Assembly (NCBI GenBank): GCA_036362785.1
Contig: CP143625.1
Coordinates: 1,985,114 to 2,049,113, forward strand
Length of the DNA: 64,000 nucleotides
Direction of reading: 5' to 3'
Source: a beta proteobacterium MWH-UniP1
GTDB taxonomy: Bacteria > Pseudomonadota > Gammaproteobacteria > Burkholderiales > Burkholderiaceae_A
Shown: positions 16,515 to 25,307 of the stretch, piece after piece
Numbering within the stretch: position 1 is the first letter of the stretch
Layout of the letters: every line of letters starts with the position of its first letter
Made by a program: the position numbers and the translations under genes
Notes under the pieces: generated by a model
What the model saw: only the letters and a program-made list of their open reading frames with translations
Database searches by the model: none
Told to the model about the DNA's origin: nothing

Positions 16515-17377
16515 TTCCGCCGGGATTGTATGTAGCCGCAACGCCGCTCGGCCATTTGGGCGATATTAGCCAACGCGTGCGAGATGGCCTGAGTGACTGT
16601 GATGTGATCTACGCCGAGGACACACGTCGGGCACAGATGCTTTTATCTGCGCTTGGTATTGGCCGGGCCAAGGGCAGTATTCGGGCCCTGCATGATCACA
16701 ATGAGGCACTGGTTAAAGATCAGGTGATCACCGATATCCAGGCTGGCCAATCGGTTCTTTTGATTTCAGATGCGGGTACCCCAGCGGTCTCTGACCCGGG
16801 TTATTTGGTGGTTGATGCCGCATGGCAAGCTCAGGTGCCCGTGTCTCCGCTGCCAGGGCCCAGCGCTGTGATTGCGGCCCTGAGTATCTGTGGATTTGCG
16901 AGATGGCCCATGAGCTTTTGGGGCTTTGCCCCAGTGAAATCAGCAGCACGCCAAGCCTGGCTAGAAACCATTCGTAACGCAGGCGGGCTCGCTGTGATTT
17001 TTGAAGCACCCCATCGGGCGGTCGATGCCCTGGAAGACTGTGCAAAAGTGTTTGGGCCAGATACCCCCATGCTGTTTGGGCGTGAACTCACCAAGCAACA
17101 CGAAACTCTGCTTCGGGGTTCGATTCAAGACGTGCAGCTGAAAATCAACGCCATGCGTGAGCAAGACCCAGGATCGGCCAAGGGCGAAATGGTCTGGGTT
17201 TTTGATTTGGGCGAAAAACCAGTCACAAGCGCTACACAAGAAACACTCGAAGCCTGGGCGGCCACACTGGCCAGTGAAATGCCAGCATCCAGCGCTGCCA
17301 AGTGTTTGGTGAAAATGCTGGGGGTATCGCGAGATGCTGCTTATCAGGCTGTGCTAAAGGCAGGCCCAAAAAAATAA
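16499..17377 (+). CDS. rsmI: 16S rRNA (cytidine1402-2'-O)-methyltransferase
   Basis: RsmI methylates the 2'-O of C1402 in 16S rRNA. The 292-residue protein starts G-L-Y-V-A-A-T-P-L-G-H-L-G-D, the family signature, followed by Y-A-E-D-T-R-R, S-D-A-G-T-P-A-V-S-D-P-G and P-L-P-G-P-S-A. A C-terminal helical domain of about 50 residues is present. The ATG at 16499 is used; longer upstream frames run into yraN. Conserved pairing with yraN in divergent orientation supports the call. Confidence 0.94.
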   Translation: MSTRSFPPGLYVAATPLGHLGDISQRVRDGLSDCDVIYAEDTRRAQMLLSALGIGRAKGSIRALHDHNEALVKDQVITDIQAGQSVLLISDAGTPAVSDPGYLVVDAAWQAQVPVSPLPGPSAVIAALSICGFARWPMSFWGFAPVKSAARQAWLETIRNAGGLAVIFEAPHRAVDALEDCAKVFGPDTPMLFGRELTKQHETLLRGSIQDVQLKINAMREQDPGSAKGEMVWVFDLGEKPVTSATQETLEAWAATLASEMPASSAAKCLVKMLGVSRDAAYQAVLKAGPKK

Positions 17378-17408
17378 AACGTGGCACAACGCCTGCTGGC
17401 CACGTTTT
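17376..17408. terminator. bidirectional terminator between rsmI and dsbA
   Basis: A 10-bp inverted repeat, AAAACGTGGC (17376-17385) and GCCACGTTTT (17399-17408), has A/T ends that give a U-run on both strands. It lies between convergent rsmI and dsbA and should terminate both. Confidence 0.8.
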
Positions 17409-17429
17409 AGTTCGCTGTTGTTTTACAGA

Positions 17430-18074
17430 TTACTTCGTTTTTCTCTCGCGGGCAATTAGATAATCCACCACCTGCAAGGCACGGGCATGGCTGCCCCCCA
17501 CCATGGCTGGTGAAGTGACATAACGGCCATTGATGCCAAACATGGGCACACCATCCACCTTGTAGCCCGCTGTTAGCGCATTGGCCCGTTTTTGCTGTGT
17601 CTGAACACCAAAGGAATTCCAGGTAGATTCAAACTTAGCCACATCAATGCCCTGCTTTTTAGCCCACTCTGAAACTTCCATCAGCATGCCCATGGCATTG
17701 CCACGCTGATGGATCTCATCAAACACTCGCGGGCCGAGTCGGTCGACCTGCCCCAGGGCCTCTAGGGTGTAAAAAATCTTTTGGTGGGTGTCGCCACGAA
17801 ATGCCACGTGGACTTTCTTAAACGCCACATCTGAACCAAGGCTGGCCTTCCACTTCGCGAGATGCGGCTCTAAGTGATAACAATGCGGACAGGCGTACCA
17901 AAAGAATTCGAGCACTTCGATCTTGCCAGCACTTGAAGTTGGCACAGGCTCGCGAAGCAGCCGGTAATCAATGCCTTCATCAGGCTGCTGCGCCTGCGCA
18001 AACACAGATTCCATTCCCACCAGGGGCGATACTGAAGCTGCCGCAAGGGCCAAAGAAAAACGACGTCGATTCAT
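17430..18074 (-). CDS. dsbA: thiol:disulfide interchange protein DsbA
   Basis: A 214-residue periplasmic oxidase that forms disulfides in secreted proteins. The active site is C-P-H-C at 62-65 in F-F-W-Y-A-C-P-H-C-Y-H, with the cis-Pro loop G-V-P-M-F-G-I-N-G. The ATG at 18074 is chosen; upstream in-frame codons lie in the gap after the SPOR gene. The signal sequence begins N-R-R-R-F-S, so it has an R-R-x-F pattern weakly resembling a Tat signal, then a modest hydrophobic run ending in F-A-Q-A. The gene ends the argS-SPOR-dsbA block, a common Burkholderiales order. Confidence 0.92.
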   Translation of the reverse strand: MNRRRFSLALAAASVSPLVGMESVFAQAQQPDEGIDYRLLREPVPTSSAGKIEVLEFFWYACPHCYHLEPHLAKWKASLGSDVAFKKVHVAFRGDTHQKIFYTLEALGQVDRLGPRVFDEIHQRGNAMGMLMEVSEWAKKQGIDVAKFESTWNSFGVQTQQKRANALTAGYKVDGVPMFGINGRYVTSPAMVGGSHARALQVVDYLIARERKTK

Positions 18075-18087
18075 GGCAATAAAGTTT

Positions 18088-18663
18088 TTAATTTGGGGCG
18101 GCGTTAACCCGCACGACTGTGGAGTCAATACCGTTTTCTGACACACGGGCTTTGCTTTTGTTCAAATCTTCGATCGAACCGTATGGGCCAAGCCGCACAC
18201 GAAAAATAGTGCCGCCGTCGCGCTCGGCCTGCGTTACCCGGGCCTCAAAGCCAAGAATGGCCATACGGGCGCGCATCTGCTCGGCGTCTTCTGCCGAACG
18301 GAATGCGCCCACCTGCAATAAATAAGTCATGCCGGTGGGGGATAAGCCCTTGGTCTCAAGGCCTGCCTCGGTGGGGTTTTCGGTCTGGCCAGCGTCTTTT
18401 GATAACAAGCCCTTGTTGGGATCAACGGGCTCTTCTGCCTCGACCATGCCCTTGGGCACCTTGGTCTTGTCTACCGCTGGCCGTGTTCCAACCCGATCGA
18501 CGAAAGGCAAAGGAGACTGGGTGATGTAGAGCGCAAGCGCTGCGGCAAGCAAAAGGCCGAGTGCCAAGCCCGCCATAAACGGGTTGGCTTTTAACCAGGC
18601 CGCCTTAGATGGCTTGGCCCTGGGGTTTGGAATGGCGCTAGGACGCATGGCTTGTGGCATCAA
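18088..18663 (-). CDS. SPOR-domain membrane protein
   Basis: A 191-residue protein with a cytoplasmic N-terminus of about 25 residues, one transmembrane helix (about residues 29-47), a Pro/Lys-rich linker and a C-terminal SPOR domain (Y-L-L-Q-V-G-A-F-R-S-A-E-D-A-E to the end, with V-R-L-G-P-Y-G). SPOR domains bind denuded glycan strands at the septum, so a cell-division or peptidoglycan role is likely (FtsN-like layout, not proven). It starts 21 bp after the argS stop. Confidence 0.88.
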   Translation of the reverse strand: MMPQAMRPSAIPNPRAKPSKAAWLKANPFMAGLALGLLLAAALALYITQSPLPFVDRVGTRPAVDKTKVPKGMVEAEEPVDPNKGLLSKDAGQTENPTEAGLETKGLSPTGMTYLLQVGAFRSAEDAEQMRARMAILGFEARVTQAERDGGTIFRVRLGPYGSIEDLNKSKARVSENGIDSTVVRVNAAPN

Positions 18664-18684
18664 AAGAATGGGAAAACTCTACCA

Positions 18685-20472
18685 CTACATCCGGTTTGGC
18701 GCTGAGACTCCCAAAAGGCCCAGGCCCTGACGCAAGACCGCACCACTGGCCGCCAACAAGAGCAATCGGGCCTGACGCAAATTGGCGTCATCGACCAAGA
18801 CCCGCTCACTGTTGTAAAAGGCATGGAAGTCCGCAGCCAAATCGCGCAGATAAAACGCCATCAGATGCGGTGAGAGTTCGGAAGCAGCAGCACTAATCAC
18901 ATCTGGAAATTCTGACAGGCGATTTAAAAGTTGCTGCTCACGCGGTGCAACCAGCAGCTGCTTCCAGCTAGGCTGAGTTTTGCCCGCGGCTGCCAACACG
19001 GCGGCTGCATCGGTTCCCGCCTGGGCCAAGACACTACAGATTCTGGCGTGGGCGTATTGCACGTAATACACCGGGTTGTCTTCACTTCGCGACAAGGCCA
19101 GATCCACATCAAACACAAACTCGCTATCGGCCTTGCGTGAGACCAAAAAGAAACGCACTGCATCGCGGCCACGCTGCTCGTCAACCGCAACCATTGCACC
19201 GCCTGCATCGTCAATCTCTCCTGACCAGGTGATGAGATCACGAAGTGTCACGTAACTGCCCGCCCGCTTAGAAATTTTGACTTCCTGGCCACCACGCATC
19301 ACGGTCACCATCTTGTGCAAGACGTAATCGGGAAAGCCTTTGGGAATACCGATATCAAGGGCCTGCAGGCCGGCCCGCACACGGGCCATGGTGCCGTGGT
19401 GGTCCGACCCCTGGATGTTGATGGCCTTTTGAAACCCACGCTCCCACTTAGTCACGTGATAAGCCACATCGGGCACAAAATAGGTATACGCACCATCTGA
19501 TTTGCGCATGACACGGTCTTTGTCGTCACCGAAGTCGGTTGTTCGCAGCCACAGGGCGCCGTCTTGCTCATAGGTGTGGCCACTCTTGATTAAATCCTGA
19601 ACCGTGCTTTCCACGCGGCCATCAGAGTAAAGCGATGACTCCAGGTAATAACGATCAAAGGCCACGCCAAAGGCACGCAGATCTAAATCTTGCTCATGGC
19701 GCAGATAACTCACGGCAAATCTTCGAATCGCTTCCAGATCATTCACGTCACCATTGGATGTGACTGGATCGCCATCGACTGCCTTAGTAGTGGCCTTCTC
19801 GACATAGGCTGCTGCAATTTCAGCAATATAGTCCCCACGATAACCATCAGCGGGAAAGGCAGGATCGTCGGGATTCAATCCCTTGGCGCGAGCCTGCACA
19901 GAAATGGCCAGGTTATTAATCTGGGCGCCAGCGTCGTTGTAATAGAACTCTCGCGAAACATTTACGCCAGTGGCTGCGATCATGGCGGCCAGCGTGTCGC
20001 CCAATGCGGCCTGTCGGCCATGGCCCACATGCAGGGGGCCAGTGGGATTGGCGGACACAAACTCAATCACCACCCGCGGTGCATTCGGCGCCAATGGGGT
20101 GATGCCGAACTGATCAGGCGCCTGGGCGATCTGGGCCAGCACCTGAGCGCGGGCCGCCGCCGTCAAACGGAAATTAATAAAGCCTGGCCCGGCAACCTCG
20201 ATGTCTTGAATCAAGTCGGCGACTTCAGGCATGGCTTTGAGCGCTGCCGCTAAGGCCTGGCCGATCTTGGCGGGCGGCATGCCCAGGGGCTTAGCAAGGC
20301 GCAGTGCAAGATTGCTGGCAATGTCGCCATGTTCGGGCTGGCGGGGCTTTTCAAGGCTTGAAGTGCAGGCCGCAATGTCGGCCGCGGACAGGGTCTTGTC
20401 GGCCTGTTGGGCCACGGACTGCAGGGCCGCGGCAAGGAAATGGGCAAGTTGGGAGCGTTGGGAGGCAAGCAT
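18685..20472 (-). CDS. argS: arginyl-tRNA synthetase
   Basis: A class I synthetase of 595 residues. The Arg_tRNA_synt_N domain is at the N-terminus, followed by [12 protein letters not shown] (the HIGH signature) and K-I-S-K-R-A-G, which stands in for KMSKS. The C-terminal DALR anticodon-binding domain ends in [10 protein letters not shown], as usual. The start at 20472 gives normal length. It is divergent from the DUF4143 ATPase gene with a 65-bp gap. Confidence 0.95.
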   Translation of the reverse strand: MLASQRSQLAHFLAAALQSVAQQADKTLSAADIAACTSSLEKPRQPEHGDIASNLALRLAKPLGMPPAKIGQALAAALKAMPEVADLIQDIEVAGPGFINFRLTAAARAQVLAQIAQAPDQFGITPLAPNAPRVVIEFVSANPTGPLHVGHGRQAALGDTLAAMIAATGVNVSREFYYNDAGAQINNLAISVQARAKGLNPDDPAFPADGYRGDYIAEIAAAYVEKATTKAVDGDPVTSNGDVNDLEAIRRFAVSYLRHEQDLDLRAFGVAFDRYYLESSLYSDGRVESTVQDLIKSGHTYEQDGALWLRTTDFGDDKDRVMRKSDGAYTYFVPDVAYHVTKWERGFQKAINIQGSDHHGTMARVRAGLQALDIGIPKGFPDYVLHKMVTVMRGGQEVKISKRAGSYVTLRDLITWSGEIDDAGGAMVAVDEQRGRDAVRFFLVSRKADSEFVFDVDLALSRSEDNPVYYVQYAHARICSVLAQAGTDAAAVLAAAGKTQPSWKQLLVAPREQQLLNRLSEFPDVISAAASELSPHLMAFYLRDLAADFHAFYNSERVLVDDANLRQARLLLLAASGAVLRQGLGLLGVSAPNRM

Positions 20473-20511
20473 TTGGTCCGGATTTTACCGCGGAAACTTT
20501 TTACCTTGTAA

Positions 20512-20532
20512 TTTGAATATTTAATGTTCAAA
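20512..20532. promoter_or_regulatory. AT-rich inverted repeat before the DUF4143 ATPase gene
   Basis: TTTGAA and TTCAAA arms are separated by nine A/T-rich bases, ending 5 bp before the ATG at 20538 in the 65-bp gap shared with argS. It could be an operator or part of a promoter. There is no visible Shine-Dalgarno sequence. Confidence 0.35.
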
Positions 20533-20537
20533 ATACG

Positions 20538-21698
20538 ATGATGATTAACCGAAAATCTTTGCCATTGGTTGAGCGTGCGTTACAGCAGCAGCCCGCTGTC
20601 GCACTACTTGGGCCTCGCCAATCCGGCAAGACCACCCTTGCCCGGGAAATCGCTCGTCACCGAAAAAACGCCCTGGTTCTTGATTTGGAAAAAAACTCCG
20701 ATCGAGCCCAGCTCACGAATCCAGAACTCTTTTTTGCCAGGCATCGCAATGAGTTAATTATTCTGGACGAAGTACAGACGATGCCGGACCTATTTCGTCA
20801 TCTGCGCCCCGAGATTGATGCGCACCGGGTGCCGGGAAGATTCCTGTTGCTAGGCTCAGCTTCCGGTCAGCTGCTTCAACAATCTTCAGAATCCTTAGCG
20901 GGGCGAATTCGTTACTTGGAGCTCGCCCCTTTCTCCATATATGAAATGCTAAGACCAGATGAAAAAGCGCCAGAAACGACAGCAAAGCTTTGGCTGCGGG
21001 GCGGTTTTCCACCGAGTTTCTTGGCGGACGACGATACGGCGTCTTTTGCTTGGCGGGAAGATTTTATTCAGACATTTTTAGCACGCGATTTACCAAGCTT
21101 AGGCATTACAACACCGCAAGAAACCATCCGACGACTTTGGCAGATGTGTGCCCACTTACATGGTCAAATGCTCAATGCTTCTCAGATGGCGCTCGCCCAT
21201 GGTGGCATATCTCATACATCGATTCGACGTTACATCGACTGGTTGGTAGACGCTTTCATGCTTCGGCGGCTGCCACCTTATCTCACCAACGCTGGTAAAC
21301 GGCTGGTCAAGTCACCCAAGATTTATATTCGCGATAGCGGTTTGCTACACGCTCTATTGGGTATCAAGAACTTAGACGGTTTAAGCGGCCATCCAATTGC
21401 CGGATTCTCGTGGGAAGGCTTTGTGATAGAGCAGCTTCTTGGGCAACGCTCCCCATCTGCCGTGGCCGGTTTCTATCGCACATCGGCAGGTGCGGAACTT
21501 GATCTCGTGATTGAAGAGTCTGGCAAAAAAACAGCCTACGAAATAAAGCTCTCGACATCGCCCAAGCCAACGAAAGGGTTTTGGAATGCCTGTGAAGATC
21601 TGGGTGTGCATCAGGCGTTTGTAGTTGCGCCTGTTCAGGCCGCCTACCCGATAGCGGCTAATGTAGACGTGGTTCCACCGTTCGAGATTTTCAAGTAG
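20538..21698 (+). CDS. AAA-family ATPase with DUF4143 C-terminal domain
   Basis: A 386-residue protein of the AAA_14/DUF4143 family. Walker A is G-P-R-Q-S-G-K-T at 25-32, Walker B is L-I-I-L-D-E at 71-76, and an Arg finger region lies near L-L-G-S-A-S. The C-terminal DUF4143 half has a winged-helix region (H-T-S-I-R-R-Y-I-D-W-L) and then G-A-E-L-D-L-V-I and A-Y-E-I-K-L-S, a PD-(D/E)XK-nuclease-like core. These proteins are common accessory genes with no fixed function. It sits between argS and the tRNA-Arg element and is probably acquired itself; its stop is 22 bp from a short integrase-like remnant. Confidence 0.88.
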   Translation: MMINRKSLPLVERALQQQPAVALLGPRQSGKTTLAREIARHRKNALVLDLEKNSDRAQLTNPELFFARHRNELIILDEVQTMPDLFRHLRPEIDAHRVPGRFLLLGSASGQLLQQSSESLAGRIRYLELAPFSIYEMLRPDEKAPETTAKLWLRGGFPPSFLADDDTASFAWREDFIQTFLARDLPSLGITTPQETIRRLWQMCAHLHGQMLNASQMALAHGGISHTSIRRYIDWLVDAFMLRRLPPYLTNAGKRLVKSPKIYIRDSGLLHALLGIKNLDGLSGHPIAGFSWEGFVIEQLLGQRSPSAVAGFYRTSAGAELDLVIEESGKKTAYEIKLSTSPKPTKGFWNACEDLGVHQAFVVAPVQAAYPIAANVDVVPPFEIFK

Positions 21699-21720
21699 CC
21701 TTTTGTTCGCGCAAAAAACT

Positions 21721-21762
21721 AAGAGCGATCCCCTAATACTCTGGGGCAGTTTACGGGGAATC
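21721..21762 (+). pseudogene. remnant resembling an integrase 3' end
   Basis: This 42-bp stretch aligns without gaps to 26491-26532, near the end of the resident integrase: AGAGCGATC and TTTACGGGGAATC are identical and the middle is partly conserved. In the integrase frame it reads E-R-S-P-N-T-L-G-Q-F-T-G-N against E-R-S-R-N-A-L-D-Q-F-T-G-N. It lies outside the left repeat of the present element. I read it as a scrap of an older related integrase. Confidence 0.5.
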
Positions 21763-21801
21763 CTGATTTTTATTGGGGTGGTGGTCTCATCCCGCGGGAT
21801 A

Positions 21802-21829
21802 GCGAATTGGGGTTTGGCGCGTCTGGCAG
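21802..21829. repeat. attL-like direct repeat of the tRNA-Arg element
   Basis: A 28-bp repeat matches 29479-29506 with one mismatch and contains TGGGGTTTGGCGCGTCTGGC. The right copy is the 3' end of tRNA-Arg(CCG) plus its flank, so the pair are the expected attL/attR of an element integrated into the tRNA 3' end. Weaker similarity runs about 50 bp further left of both copies. Confidence 0.8.
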
Positions 21830-22058
21830 ACGCCAAAAACCACGTCGAATCGCAGCATTATAAATCGTGTAAACCTATCTATTAACCTCTCAACCCCTAG
21901 AAACACCCTCGAAAGAAATGGCGAGTCAGCTCAAGAGAAGAATTGCCCGGGCTCGTTTGGTTATTGTTAAGGCGAAACAGCATGCATTTTAGGGCCGCAT
22001 CCAATCGCTATCGTGATTAAATGTAAAAACTCGCCTGGCTAAATAGCTTTCTACAGAA
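21830..22058. other. non-coding left end of the element, with a possible integrase arm site
   Basis: I see no gene here. The 13-mer AACCCCTAGAAAC at 21892-21904 recurs in the same orientation at 29359-29371, 108-133 bp inside the right end. Matching short repeats inside both ends suit arm-type integrase or excisionase sites. Confidence 0.35.
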
Positions 22059-22520
22059 ATGGAAATTTGCGGCTCAAAGACTATGGAACTTGATATCTCT
22101 AACCTTAAAGACTGGGCTTATTTAATTGGTCTTTTTATATCCGTTTACTTCTTTGCACACAGACTTAAGATCGACACAAAATTTGCAAGTTACCGCGAAA
22201 CTGTCTCTTACCTTGAAAAGAGAAACGAAAAGCTGGAGAACGCTTGGGAAGCAATCTATAAAAATCTAAATGATGATAAAAAGTTAAAAACCTTTTTCAA
22301 TGAACTTGATCTAATCGCGCTTTTAGTGCTTAGAAAAGGTTTTGATGAAGAGCTCGTCTATAACTACTGGTGGAAATTTTTTTATCAGCCAATTTACGTA
22401 CCAGAGATAAAAGTCTTCATCGAAGATCAGCAAGCCAAAGACAAAGCAGCCTATGAAAATTACTTAAAGTTAGTAAAAAAGTGGGAAAAACAGATCAAGA
22501 GGGAGCTAGGCTATCGTTAA
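22059..22520 (+). CDS. single-pass membrane protein of unknown function
   Basis: This encodes 153 residues (145 if the ATG at 22083 is used). There is one transmembrane helix at about residues 19-36 (W-A-Y-L-I-G-L-F-I-S-V-Y-F-F), then a charged, probably coiled-coil stretch and a helical cytoplasmic part with Y-W-W-K-F-F-Y-Q-P. The layout resembles DUF4760-type proteins, a weak impression only. Codon use is A/T-rich, unlike the flanks. It is the first gene of the element and lies 281 bp before alpA with a structured leader between them. Confidence 0.6.
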   Translation: MEICGSKTMELDISNLKDWAYLIGLFISVYFFAHRLKIDTKFASYRETVSYLEKRNEKLENAWEAIYKNLNDDKKLKTFFNELDLIALLVLRKGFDEELVYNYWWKFFYQPIYVPEIKVFIEDQQAKDKAAYENYLKLVKKWEKQIKRELGYR

Positions 22521-22640
22521 CTAACGTGAGTTCAAATTGGTTCGCCTTACTTCGCCTGGGATTATCCGCAGTAAAAAAGTCTAAATGTGCTGCGTACGTA
22601 TATTGACTTTTGGCTAAGCATCTGACATCGTGGTGTTCGC

Positions 22641-22771
22641 AGGAAGCCAGCTAAGGGCTCCTATTCCGAGAAGCCGCAAGGGCTTCTTACTAGCAAACCA
22701 GGAAGAGCTGTATCGGTTCTTCGCACCGATCAAAACACGAAACGCCAGTCAACCTTTGGGTTCTGACTGGC
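22641..22771 (+). ncRNA. multi-hairpin leader RNA upstream of alpA and primase (possible antisense/immunity RNA)
   Basis: Four hairpins follow each other without a gene: AGGAAGCC with GGGCTCCT (22641-22662, imperfect); AGAAGCC with GGCTTCT (22669-22687); ATCGGT with ACCGAT (22712-22730); GCCAGTC plus AACC with GGTT plus GACTGGC (22744-22771). The last is followed by CCCTTTGTTT, like a weak terminator. The alpA ATG is 30 bp further. P4-like elements carry structured immunity or C4-type RNAs at this place; I cannot match this sequence to a known one. Confidence 0.4.
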
Positions 22772-22801
22772 CCCTTTGTTTAGCTCTTTCATAGGTGCAC
22801 G

Positions 22802-23017
22802 ATGAACACTAATAAGTTCGGCCATATTCAAAATGGCGATATTTTGCTTTCCGCAGATGAAGTTCGGTCTGTCCTCGGGATTGGTAAAACGACCTATTTC
22901 AAGTGGGTCAAAGAGAAAAGATTTTCTGTAGTTCGCCTTAGCAGAAGATCTGTAAAAGTTTGGGCATCTGAGCTCGAAGCATTTCTAAATAGCATTCAGC
23001 ATGGGGGTGAAAATTGA
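22802..23017 (+). CDS. AlpA/MerR-like helix-turn-helix regulator
   Basis: A 71-residue protein of the AlpA/HTH_17 type: I-L-L-S-A-D-E-V-R-S-V-L-G-I-G-K-T-T-Y-F-K-W-V, then a basic wing with R-L-S-R-R-S-V-K-V-W and a C-terminal E-L-E-A-F-L. In P4-like and related elements such proteins act as activators of integrase or as excisionases. Its TGA overlaps the TTG start of the replication gene, and GGGGGTGA at 23003-23010 serves as that gene's ribosome-binding site, so the two are coupled. Confidence 0.8.
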   Translation: MNTNKFGHIQNGDILLSADEVRSVLGIGKTTYFKWVKEKRFSVVRLSRRSVKVWASELEAFLNSIQHGGEN

Positions 23018-25137
23018 GCTCTCCCAGCCTAATTGCCGCCATCGCATACGCCGAGCGCAGCTACTTTGTACTGCCTGTCTGGTCATGCCTGTCCTCCGGA
23101 ATTTGCCGCTGCCCGGAGGGCAGTTCCTGCGGAAGTCCAGGTAAGCACCCCCAAGGAACATTAGTGCCTCGGGGACACAAGCAAGCCATCACAAATGTCG
23201 AAACGATTAAGCGGTGGTACGCGGCCGACCCAGAGGCCGGGGTAGCAATCTACCCCGCCGGCTCGGGGCTTGTGGTGATTGACGTTGACCCGCGAAACGG
23301 CGGGGACGAGACCCTGCAAGCTCTGCGCGCCGCAAATCAAAGTTTTAGCCAAGCACTCGATTCCACTGTCCAAGCTCGTACCCAGAGCGGCGGTTCGCAC
23401 TATTTTTTCAAAGCGCCAACCGGGGCTAGCTATCCAGCAACACTCGGCAAAGGCGTCGATATTAAGTACAACGGGTATGTCTGCGTTGAGCCCACTATCG
23501 GCCCCTCGGGGCCGTACAAGTGGGTTGAGGGCAAATCTCCACTAGAACTAGGCCCGGTTTCAATCGGGGATCTAATTCCGCAAAGGGCCGAATCTCAGCC
23601 GGCGGTGTCAGAAAATCTTACTGACGAACCTGATGCCGCGGCTCTCACTGATCTAAGAGATGCGCTTTATCTGCTCGACCATGACGACTATCGCATTTGG
23701 ATTAATGTCGGTCACGCGCTGAGGACTGCTGGTGAAGCGGGGTATCACCTTTGGACAGAGTGGTCAAAACGCAGTCTCAAATACGATCAAAAGTCGGCAG
23801 ATGAGGCGTGGCGATCATTTCGCCCCATCCGCACCCATTGGAAGGCGGTTTTCACCTACAAAACGCAGGCAGTTGAATCCCGGCTGTCCGGCTTCAAGGT
23901 CGGCGGAAAACAGGTTATCGGTTCTGCGGCGCTCAAGGCCTACAGATCCGAGAAATCAGTGAATGTTTTGGATTCCCCAATCAGAAAACTGACTGCTGAG
24001 GAGGTCGCTGCTGCAAAACCTCATCCGCGAATGCTTATTGAAAAGTATCTTTACGCCGACCTACGGAATCTGATTGCGCCAGGGGGTGTCGGCAAAACAA
24101 CCCTACTGCTTTACGAGGCCGTAATGGCGGCATTGGGGAAACCTATTTGGGGTCGGGCAGTATCAGAACCTTTCACCACGATCATCGTAACCAAGGAAGA
24201 TTCTCGGGAGCTTTTAGCGAACCGCATCGGTAAGATTTGCGAGGCGGAAAGTCTTGTCGATACAGAAAAAGACTTGGTCTTTGATCGCGTTTATGTGATT
24301 GATCTGTGCGGGGAACCTTTCCGGTTGGCAGAACAGGTTGACCGAACAATTAGACCCGACCGCGAGAATATCGAAAAACTCGTGAATCGTTGCATTCCTC
24401 TGAATCCAGGCAGGTTGATTTTTGACCCGCTAGTGTCCTTTGGAGCGGGAGAAGCTCAAGTAAACGATTCCGAACAAGCAATTGTCGAAGCTGCACGACT
24501 CATGATGCTGCATCTGCCGGGCTGTGCGATTGATGTTGTTCATCACACCGGAAAACAGAATGCTCGCGCTAACTCAGTAGATCAATACGCTGGTAGAAAC
24601 GGTACCGCTCTTCCGGATGGGTCGCGCATGGTGGCGGTTCTTAACGAACTTGGGGCTGACACCTTTCGAGATGAGACCGGAGTCATGCTTGCAGAGGATG
24701 AACGCGGCTTTCGATTGGTGTTGCCAAAACTGAGTTTTTGCGAACGGCAGGGTGAAATATTCATTATTCGATGCGGCTATTTGTTTCGCTCAGTGGCGCC
24801 GTTGAACGCTTCAGAACGGGCAAAAAACGCCGAACTAACCAAGCAAGCAAAAACGGAGGCTAAGGATCAACGTATAGCAGAGTCCCTGATTGCAGCCCTG
24901 AAAGCCTGCCAATCCGATACCGACCCTCTTATTAAGTATCCAAGTCGAAAAACTCTACTTGATAGGCCAGAAATAGCAGGTAAGACTGCATCCGTAACGA
25001 AAATTCTTAAAGAATTGCTTGAATACGGCGTGATCGAGGAACGACCACTCTCTGCTGATCAGATTGCTGAATTCGGGTCTAAAAGTCTGCTCGGCGGGCG
25101 AACGACATGCCTCGCTTTAGCTGAGGACCAAGAGTAA
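23014..25137 (+). CDS. bifunctional prim-pol / RepA-like ATPase replication protein
   Basis: A 707-residue protein. Residues 1-185 form a Prim-Pol domain with V-I-D-V-D-P-R-N-G-G (catalytic D90 and D92), S-G-G-S-H-Y-F-F and a Cys-rich insertion near the start. Residues 205-275 look like a PriCT-type helper (I-W-I-N-V-G-H-A-L-R). Residues 330-590 are an AAA_25/RepA-like ATPase with Walker A G-G-V-G-K-T at 357-362 and V-V-H-H-T-G-K, followed by a C-terminal helical region. It should prime and unwind the element's own DNA. The TTG start at 23014 has an excellent Shine-Dalgarno sequence. Confidence 0.85.
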   Translation: MSSPSLIAAIAYAERSYFVLPVWSCLSSGICRCPEGSSCGSPGKHPQGTLVPRGHKQAITNVETIKRWYAADPEAGVAIYPAGSGLVVIDVDPRNGGDETLQALRAANQSFSQALDSTVQARTQSGGSHYFFKAPTGASYPATLGKGVDIKYNGYVCVEPTIGPSGPYKWVEGKSPLELGPVSIGDLIPQRAESQPAVSENLTDEPDAAALTDLRDALYLLDHDDYRIWINVGHALRTAGEAGYHLWTEWSKRSLKYDQKSADEAWRSFRPIRTHWKAVFTYKTQAVESRLSGFKVGGKQVIGSAALKAYRSEKSVNVLDSPIRKLTAEEVAAAKPHPRMLIEKYLYADLRNLIAPGGVGKTTLLLYEAVMAALGKPIWGRAVSEPFTTIIVTKEDSRELLANRIGKICEAESLVDTEKDLVFDRVYVIDLCGEPFRLAEQVDRTIRPDRENIEKLVNRCIPLNPGRLIFDPLVSFGAGEAQVNDSEQAIVEAARLMMLHLPGCAIDVVHHTGKQNARANSVDQYAGRNGTALPDGSRMVAVLNELGADTFRDETGVMLAEDERGFRLVLPKLSFCERQGEIFIIRCGYLFRSVAPLNASERAKNAELTKQAKTEAKDQRIAESLIAALKACQSDTDPLIKYPSRKTLLDRPEIAGKTASVTKILKELLEYGVIEERPLSADQIAEFGSKSLLGGRTTCLALAEDQE

Positions 25138-25138
25138 C

Positions 25139-25290
25139 TGGTTGGGGCCGCCTTCTTGTTTTCTTAGAGAGATATCAGCGGCCCCAACCACCATAACCAA
25201 CTGCGGTAGGTGGCAATGGTTTTTATTTATCAAGATGCCACCGAAAATTTTAGTTACCGGCATGACCGCAAGAACTCCGCCGGATAACTA
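25139..25290. repeat. three inverted repeats between primase and integrase, candidate replication origin
   Basis: The repeats are: TGGTTGGGGCCGC (25139-25151) with a perfect partner at 25178-25190, a 13-bp stem; GGTGGCA (25209-25215) with TGCCACC (25236-25242); and TAGTTACCGGC (25251-25261) with GCCGGATAACTA (25279-25290), one bulge. The first also resembles a terminator for the replication gene, but no U-run follows. Position next to the primase gene suggests an origin or its control region. Confidence 0.45.
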
Positions 25291-25307
25291 ATAACTCTGA
25301 GGTACGC

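Noticed and set aside
19690..20253. 187-codon open frame opposite argS
   Set aside because: It lies wholly inside argS on the other strand, with no family features.
21703..21885. 60-codon open frame after the DUF4143 gene
   Set aside because: It is read in another frame across the integrase remnant and the att repeat and has no protein-like features.
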